The notes beneath the pieces are model-generated. The model had not been told where the DNA came from and ran no database searches. It worked only from the letters and a program-made list of their open reading frames with translations. Positions 14,748-18,908 of a DNA stretch of 18,908 nucleotides are shown here, in pieces. The translations under genes and the position numbers were made by a program. The stretch's first letter is position 1. Every line of letters begins with the position of its first letter. Origin of the DNA: an uncultured Burkholderiales bacterium (GTDB lineage: Bacteria; Pseudomonadota; Gammaproteobacteria; Burkholderiales; Burkholderiaceae_C); assembly GCA_903856995.1 (NCBI GenBank), contig CAIODK010000093.1:1-18908 (forward strand), given 5' to 3'.

Positions 14748-16043
14748 ATGGTTCCCCACCTCATCACCGCCCTCAACGGCCCCATCAACGAACTCGAGCA
14801 ACGTATTCTCGACTCCATGCCCGCCATCGAACGCTGGTTTCGCTTGGAGTGGATGGAGCACACGCCGCCGTTCTACAGTTCGGTTGACATTCGCAATGCA
14901 GGATTCAAGCTGGCGCCGGTCGACACCAACCTCTACCCTGGCGGCTGGAACAACCTGACGCCCGAGATGCTGCCTCTGGCCGTGCAAGCCGCGATGGCCG
15001 CGATCGAAAAGATTTGCCCTGAAGCACGCAACCTGCTGTTGATTCCTGAGAACCACACACGCAACACCTTCTACTTGTCCAACGTGGCGCAGCTGCAGCG
15101 CATCTTCCACATGGCCGGCTTGAATGTGCGCGTGGGTTCGATCAACCCAGAGATCAAAGAAAACACCACGATTGAGTTGCCCAATGGCGACGTTGTGACG
15201 CTAGAGCCCGTGATTCGTAGCAAACGTCGCTTGGGGTTGAAAGACTTTGACCCGTGCACGATTTTGCTCAACAACGATTTGAGTGCAGGCTTGCCAGGTA
15301 TCTTGGAAGACTTGCATGAGCAACACCTGCTGCCACCGCTACACGCGGGCTGGAGTGTGCGCCGTAAGAGCAAACACTTTGAGTGCTACGAAGAGGTTTC
15401 CAAGCGTTTCGGCAAGTTGTTGGGCATCGACCCATGGCTCATCAACCCCATGTTTAACCAGTGCGGCGAAGTCAACTTCGCCGAAGGCACTGGCATGGAT
15501 TGCCTCAAGACCAATGTGGATGCCTTGCTCACCAAGGTCAAGCGCAAATACAAAGAATACGGCATCAACGAAAAACCGTTCGTCATCGTCAAGGCGGATA
15601 ACGGCACCTACGGCATGGGCATCATGACAGTGCGCGATGTCAAAGACCTCGACGTGCTCAACCGCAAGACCCGCAACAAAATGAGTGTGGTCAAAGACGG
15701 TCAAGAAGTGAATCAAGTCATCATTCAAGAAGGTGTGATGACGCATGAACGCTTGAATGATGCCGTGGCCGAACCCGTTGTCTACATGATGGACCGCTAT
15801 GTGGTGGGCGGCTTCTACCGAGTGCATGCCGACCGTGGCATTGACGAAAATTTGAACGCCCCTGGTTCTAGCTTTGTGCCCTTGGCTTTCGAGCAAAGCG
15901 CGCACACGCCGCAACCCGGCATGAAGCCCGGCGCGAGCACGCCAAACCGCTTTTATATGTATGGCGTCATTGGCCGTTTGGCCATGTTGGCTGCGAGTTA
16001 CGAACTCGAAGCGACTGACCCTGAAGCAGAAAACTACGATTGA
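14748..16043 (+). CDS. gshA: Glutamate-cysteine ligase, T. ferrooxidans-type GshA
   Basis: This enzyme joins glutamate and cysteine with ATP, the first step of glutathione synthesis. At 431 residues it belongs to the GshA group first named from Thiobacillus ferrooxidans, found in many beta- and gammaproteobacteria, and is unrelated in sequence to E. coli GshA. Recognisable parts are 'PVDTNLYPGGWNNL' (58-70), 'LLIPENHTRNTFYLSNV', 'LLNNDLSAGLPGILEDL', 'LGIDPWLINPMFNQCGEVNF' and the ATP-grasp-like 'VKADNGTYGMGIM' (about 281-293). The start chosen is the ATG at 14748 (MVPHLITALNGPINELEQ); the frame extends to a TTG at 14724, inside the putative -10 element. kup begins 8 bases after the stop, and gshB, the second enzyme, follows kup. 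The identification rests on sequence plus this linkage. Confidence 0.96.
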   Translation: MVPHLITALNGPINELEQRILDSMPAIERWFRLEWMEHTPPFYSSVDIRNAGFKLAPVDTNLYPGGWNNLTPEMLPLAVQAAMAAIEKICPEARNLLLIPENHTRNTFYLSNVAQLQRIFHMAGLNVRVGSINPEIKENTTIELPNGDVVTLEPVIRSKRRLGLKDFDPCTILLNNDLSAGLPGILEDLHEQHLLPPLHAGWSVRRKSKHFECYEEVSKRFGKLLGIDPWLINPMFNQCGEVNFAEGTGMDCLKTNVDALLTKVKRKYKEYGINEKPFVIVKADNGTYGMGIMTVRDVKDLDVLNRKTRNKMSVVKDGQEVNQVIIQEGVMTHERLNDAVAEPVVYMMDRYVVGGFYRVHADRGIDENLNAPGSSFVPLAFEQSAHTPQPGMKPGASTPNRFYMYGVIGRLAMLAASYELEATDPEAENYD

Positions 16044-16051
16044 GGTTATTG

Positions 16052-17923
16052 ATGGAACAGCACGGAAAATCATCGCTCGGAGCGCTCACATTAGGCGCAA
16101 TTGGCGTTGTCTACGGCGACATTGGCACCAGCGTGCTGTATGCGATGAAAGAGGTCTTTGGTTCGGGGCATGTTCAGTTCACACCCGACAACATCTATGG
16201 CATCTTGTCCATCTTCTTTTGGACATTGACCGTCATTGTCTCGATCAAGTACGTGTCCTTGGTGCTGCGCGCTGACAACAACGGTGAAGGGGGCTTGGTG
16301 GCGATGCTGGCCTTGGCCTCGATGGCGGTCAAAGACCGGCCTGTGTTGCGTCAACGCATGTTGATCGTCGGCATCTTTGGCACCTGTTTGTTCTATGGTG
16401 ATGGCGTGATCACGCCTGCTATTTCGGTGCTCTCGGCCGTTGAAGGTTTGGAGGTGGTTTCGCCCGCCTTCACCAAATATGTGATCCCGCTCACGATTGT
16501 GATTTTGTTTGGTCTCTTCGCTGTGCAAAAGCGCGGCACCAGCGGGATTGGTAAGTTTTTTGGCCCCATCACCGTGGTTTGGTTTGCCGCCATCGCTGCC
16601 TTGGGCCTGTATCACATTGCGTCGCACCCAGAAATCATGTGGGCCATCAGCCCCCATCACGCCGTGCGATTCATCGTCAATGAGCCGACCATCACCTTTT
16701 TGATCTTGGGCGCCGTGGTGCTATGCGTGACCGGTGGTGAAGCGCTGTACGCGGACATGGGTCATTTTGGTAAAAAACCGATTCGCTTGGCTTGGTTCTA
16801 CGTGGTCATGCCCTGTTTGACGCTGAACTACTTTGGTCAAGGCGCCTTGCTGTTGAGTAACCCCGAGGCGGTGAACAACCCCTTCTTCAACATGGCCCCT
16901 GATTGGTTGTTGGTGCCATTGGTGTGCTTGGCAACGGCCGCGACCGTGATTGCGTCTCAGGCTTTGATCTCTGGCGCATTCAGCGTCACCAAACAAGTCG
17001 TGCAAATGGGCTTTCTGCCGCGTTTGCAAGTGCTGCACACCAGTGTCAAAGAGACTGGGCAAATCTACATTCCCTTCGTCAACTGGGGCTTGTTTGCGGT
17101 CATCGTGTTGGCTGTGATGATGTTCAAGTCATCCAGCAATTTGGCAGCGGCCTACGGCATCGCCGTGTGTACGGACATGCTGATCACCACCGTGCTCACG
17201 TTCTTCGTGATTCACTACGGTTGGAAATACCCCTTCTGGTGGTGCTTGTTGGCCACGGGCTTCTTCTTCATGGTGGACCTCGCCTTCTGGGCATCCAACT
17301 TGTTGAAGCTGTTCGAGGGCGGTTGGTTCCCGTTGTTGATTGCCTCGGTCATCATGATGTTGATGCTCACGTGGCGAGACGGCCGCGCTCTATTGGCTGA
17401 AAAACGCAAAGAAGATGCCTTGGATTTGCCAAGCTTTTTGGGCGCAGTTTTTTCGTCGCCACCCACGCGCGTCGAAGGTACGGCCGTGTTTTTGACATCG
17501 GGGATGGGCGCGGTGCCCAATGCTCTCTTGCATAATTTGAAGCACAACAAGGTGTTACATGCACAAAACTTGTTCGTCAACGTGCACAACCATGAGGTGC
17601 CTTGGATTGCTGAGAATGAACGCTTAGAGATCAGCCAGTTGGGTAACGACTGTTGGCAAGTGGTGATTCACTATGGTTTCAAAGATGACCCCGATGTGCC
17701 TGGCGCGTTGTCGCATTTGCATGGCATGGGTTGCCAGCTTGACCCCATGACCACCAGTTACTTTTTGTCACGCGACAGCATCGTCCCGACCATCGGAACG
17801 GGCATGGCCCCATGGCGTGAAAAACTGTTCGCACAGATGCACCTCAACGCCAGCTCTGCTGCCGACTTCCTGAACTTGCCTAGCAACTCCGTGGTGGAGT
17901 TGGGTAGCAAAATCGAAATTTAA
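16052..17923 (+). CDS. kup: KUP/HAK/KT-family potassium uptake protein
   Basis: A 623-residue inner-membrane low-affinity K+/H+ symporter, the length of E. coli Kup (622). The first membrane helix carries the family motif 'GVVYGDIGTSVLYAMKEV' (from about 18). Further signatures are 'DNNGEGGLVAMLALASM', 'GDGVITPAISVLSAVEGLEV', 'CVTGGEALYADMGHFGKKPI' and 'YFGQGALLLSNPEAVNNPFF'. About twelve hydrophobic segments fill the first ~440 residues; the last ~180 form the soluble cytoplasmic tail (starting near 'TWRDGRALLAEKRKED'). The ATG at 16052 has a GAGG six bases upstream and overlies no upstream gene; a TTG at 16040 would overlap the gshA stop. It lies 8 bases after gshA and 5 before gshB, so it is almost certainly co-transcribed with the glutathione genes. 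Confidence 0.97.
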   Translation: MEQHGKSSLGALTLGAIGVVYGDIGTSVLYAMKEVFGSGHVQFTPDNIYGILSIFFWTLTVIVSIKYVSLVLRADNNGEGGLVAMLALASMAVKDRPVLRQRMLIVGIFGTCLFYGDGVITPAISVLSAVEGLEVVSPAFTKYVIPLTIVILFGLFAVQKRGTSGIGKFFGPITVVWFAAIAALGLYHIASHPEIMWAISPHHAVRFIVNEPTITFLILGAVVLCVTGGEALYADMGHFGKKPIRLAWFYVVMPCLTLNYFGQGALLLSNPEAVNNPFFNMAPDWLLVPLVCLATAATVIASQALISGAFSVTKQVVQMGFLPRLQVLHTSVKETGQIYIPFVNWGLFAVIVLAVMMFKSSSNLAAAYGIAVCTDMLITTVLTFFVIHYGWKYPFWWCLLATGFFFMVDLAFWASNLLKLFEGGWFPLLIASVIMMLMLTWRDGRALLAEKRKEDALDLPSFLGAVFSSPPTRVEGTAVFLTSGMGAVPNALLHNLKHNKVLHAQNLFVNVHNHEVPWIAENERLEISQLGNDCWQVVIHYGFKDDPDVPGALSHLHGMGCQLDPMTTSYFLSRDSIVPTIGTGMAPWREKLFAQMHLNASSAADFLNLPSNSVVELGSKIEI

Positions 17924-17928
17924 AACAC

Positions 17929-18876
17929 ATGCACATCCTCTTCGTCGCAGACCCGCTGTCGTCCTTCAAGATTTACAAGGACACCACGTTTGCGATGATG
18001 CGTGAAGCTCAGCGTCGCGGCCATCAAGTGTTGGCCTGCGAGCCGCAAGACATGGTGTGGCAAAGCGGTCAGCTGGTGACTGCGCGTGTGCAGCACGTGC
18101 GTTTGACCGGTGACGCCTCGCATTGGTTTGACGTGCAAAGTGTGGACGAGCATTTCGCCCTTAAGAGCGCAGATGCCATCGTCATGCGCAAAGATCCGCC
18201 ATTTGACAGTGAATACTTTTACGCTACGCACTTGCTAGAACAAGCCGAGCGCGAAGGTGCAAAGGTGTTTAACAAACCAGCCGCCTTGCGCGACCATCCA
18301 GAAAAACTCGCGATTTTGGAGTTTGCTCAGTACATCAGTCCCACCCTCGTGACGCGCAGCGCAGATGCCGTCCGCGCTTTCCACGCGCAACACCGCGACA
18401 TCATCTTGAAACCGCTGGATGGCATGGGTGGCATGGGCATCTTTCGCGTCAAAGACGATGGTTTGAACCTCGGCGCCATCACCGAAACCCTCAACCGTGA
18501 CGGTGCACAAACCGTGATGGTGCAAAAGTTCATTCCTGCCATTGAGAAGGGTGACAAGCGCGTCCTCGTCATTGGCGGCAAGGTCGTGCCCTATTGCTTG
18601 GCGCGCATTCCCCAAGGTGGTGAAGTGCGCGGCAATTTGGCCGCTGGGGGCAAGGGCGTGGCGCAAGCCATCTCGGCACGCGACCAAGAAATTGCCGTAG
18701 CACTCGGCCCCATCCTTGCGCAGCGTGGCTTGCTCTTGGTCGGTTTGGATGTGATTGGCGATTGCCTCACCGAAATCAACGTCACCAGCCCCACGTGCTT
18801 CCAAGAAATCTTTGACCAAACCGGCTTCGACGTGGCCGCCATGTTCATCGAGGCCTTAGAGGCTGCAGCGGCTTAA
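17929..18876 (+). CDS. gshB: Glutathione synthetase
   Basis: This 315-residue cytosolic ATP-grasp enzyme adds glycine to gamma-glutamylcysteine, completing glutathione. E. coli GshB is 316. The N-terminal substrate domain starts 'MHILFVADPLSSFKIYKDTT'. 'VMRKDPPFDSEYFYATHLLE' (85-104) is a family hallmark, and the ATP-grasp core has 'LKPLDGMGGMGIFRV' (160-174), the flexible glycine-rich loop 'EVRGNLAAGGKG', and the metal-binding 'LTEINVTSPTCFQEI' near the end. It starts five bases after kup with no strong ribosome-binding site, consistent with coupled translation. Only 32 bases remain after its stop. In related Burkholderiales I would expect PTS IIA and HPr genes to follow, which would put the substrate of HprK close by, but this is outside the window. 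Confidence 0.98.
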   Translation: MHILFVADPLSSFKIYKDTTFAMMREAQRRGHQVLACEPQDMVWQSGQLVTARVQHVRLTGDASHWFDVQSVDEHFALKSADAIVMRKDPPFDSEYFYATHLLEQAEREGAKVFNKPAALRDHPEKLAILEFAQYISPTLVTRSADAVRAFHAQHRDIILKPLDGMGGMGIFRVKDDGLNLGAITETLNRDGAQTVMVQKFIPAIEKGDKRVLVIGGKVVPYCLARIPQGGEVRGNLAAGGKGVAQAISARDQEIAVALGPILAQRGLLLVGLDVIGDCLTEINVTSPTCFQEIFDQTGFDVAAMFIEALEAAAA

Positions 18877-18908
18877 CCCCGCAGCTGCCCGTCTACAAAC
18901 ACCTTCAA

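Noticed and set aside
18840..18908. Possible terminator hairpin after gshB (GCTGC...GCAGC)
   Set aside because: The stem is only five base pairs with a 14-base loop and no T run, and the window ends before more can be judged.
1..18908. Search for CRISPR-like repeats, insertion-sequence ends, tRNA-like sequence, attachment sites and compositional islands
   Set aside because: None was seen by eye: genes are tightly packed, codon use appears uniform and all gene families are ordinary for the lineage.

Overview
The window reads as chromosomal housekeeping DNA from a betaproteobacterium of the order Burkholderiales, most likely family Comamonadaceae (Limnohabitans/Rhodoferax-like). The basis is the type of each protein: a GshA of the Thiobacillus ferrooxidans type, a FixJ-type regulator, HPr kinase in a proteobacterium, and the leuS-lptE-holA-proA order. 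Base composition is moderately GC-rich and codon use looks even throughout. Fifteen protein-coding genes fill almost the whole window. I see no tRNA, rRNA, CRISPR array, insertion sequence, phage gene or toxin-antitoxin pair, and no gene-free stretch longer than 100 bases.

Layout. (1) 1-2026: the 3' part of a PAS sensor histidine kinase and its FixJ/LuxR-type response regulator, closed by a clear hairpin terminator. (2) 2117-5084: folD and an M3 oligopeptidase gene (prlC/opdA type), closely spaced. (3) 5094-6479: a short-chain dehydrogenase gene on the minus strand, the only minus-strand gene, convergent with the peptidase gene and abutting head-to-head an hprK that begins in the middle of the family's sequence. 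(4) 6537-14666: a long plus-strand run of bamE, dapB, exbB/tolQ-like, exbD/tolR-like, leuS, lptE, holA and proA. It mixes outer-membrane biogenesis (BamE, LptE), lysine/diaminopimelate synthesis, a proton-driven motor pair, translation, replication and proline synthesis. (5) 14748-18876: gshA, kup and gshB, that is, both steps of glutathione synthesis with a potassium importer between them.

The window does not contain an evident new defence, mobile or biosynthetic system. The one truly irregular spot is about 5775-5810. There hprK has lost its N-terminal domain (roughly the first third of the usual protein), while its kinase/phosphorylase core is intact, and the neighbouring dehydrogenase gene starts only about 20 bases away on the other strand with no ATG or GTG at the expected position. 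This looks like a deletion or recombination junction, or an assembly join, and is the place most worth checking. Secondary points are the orphan two-component pair, the motor pair without a visible TonB/TolA partner, and kup lodged inside the glutathione genes.
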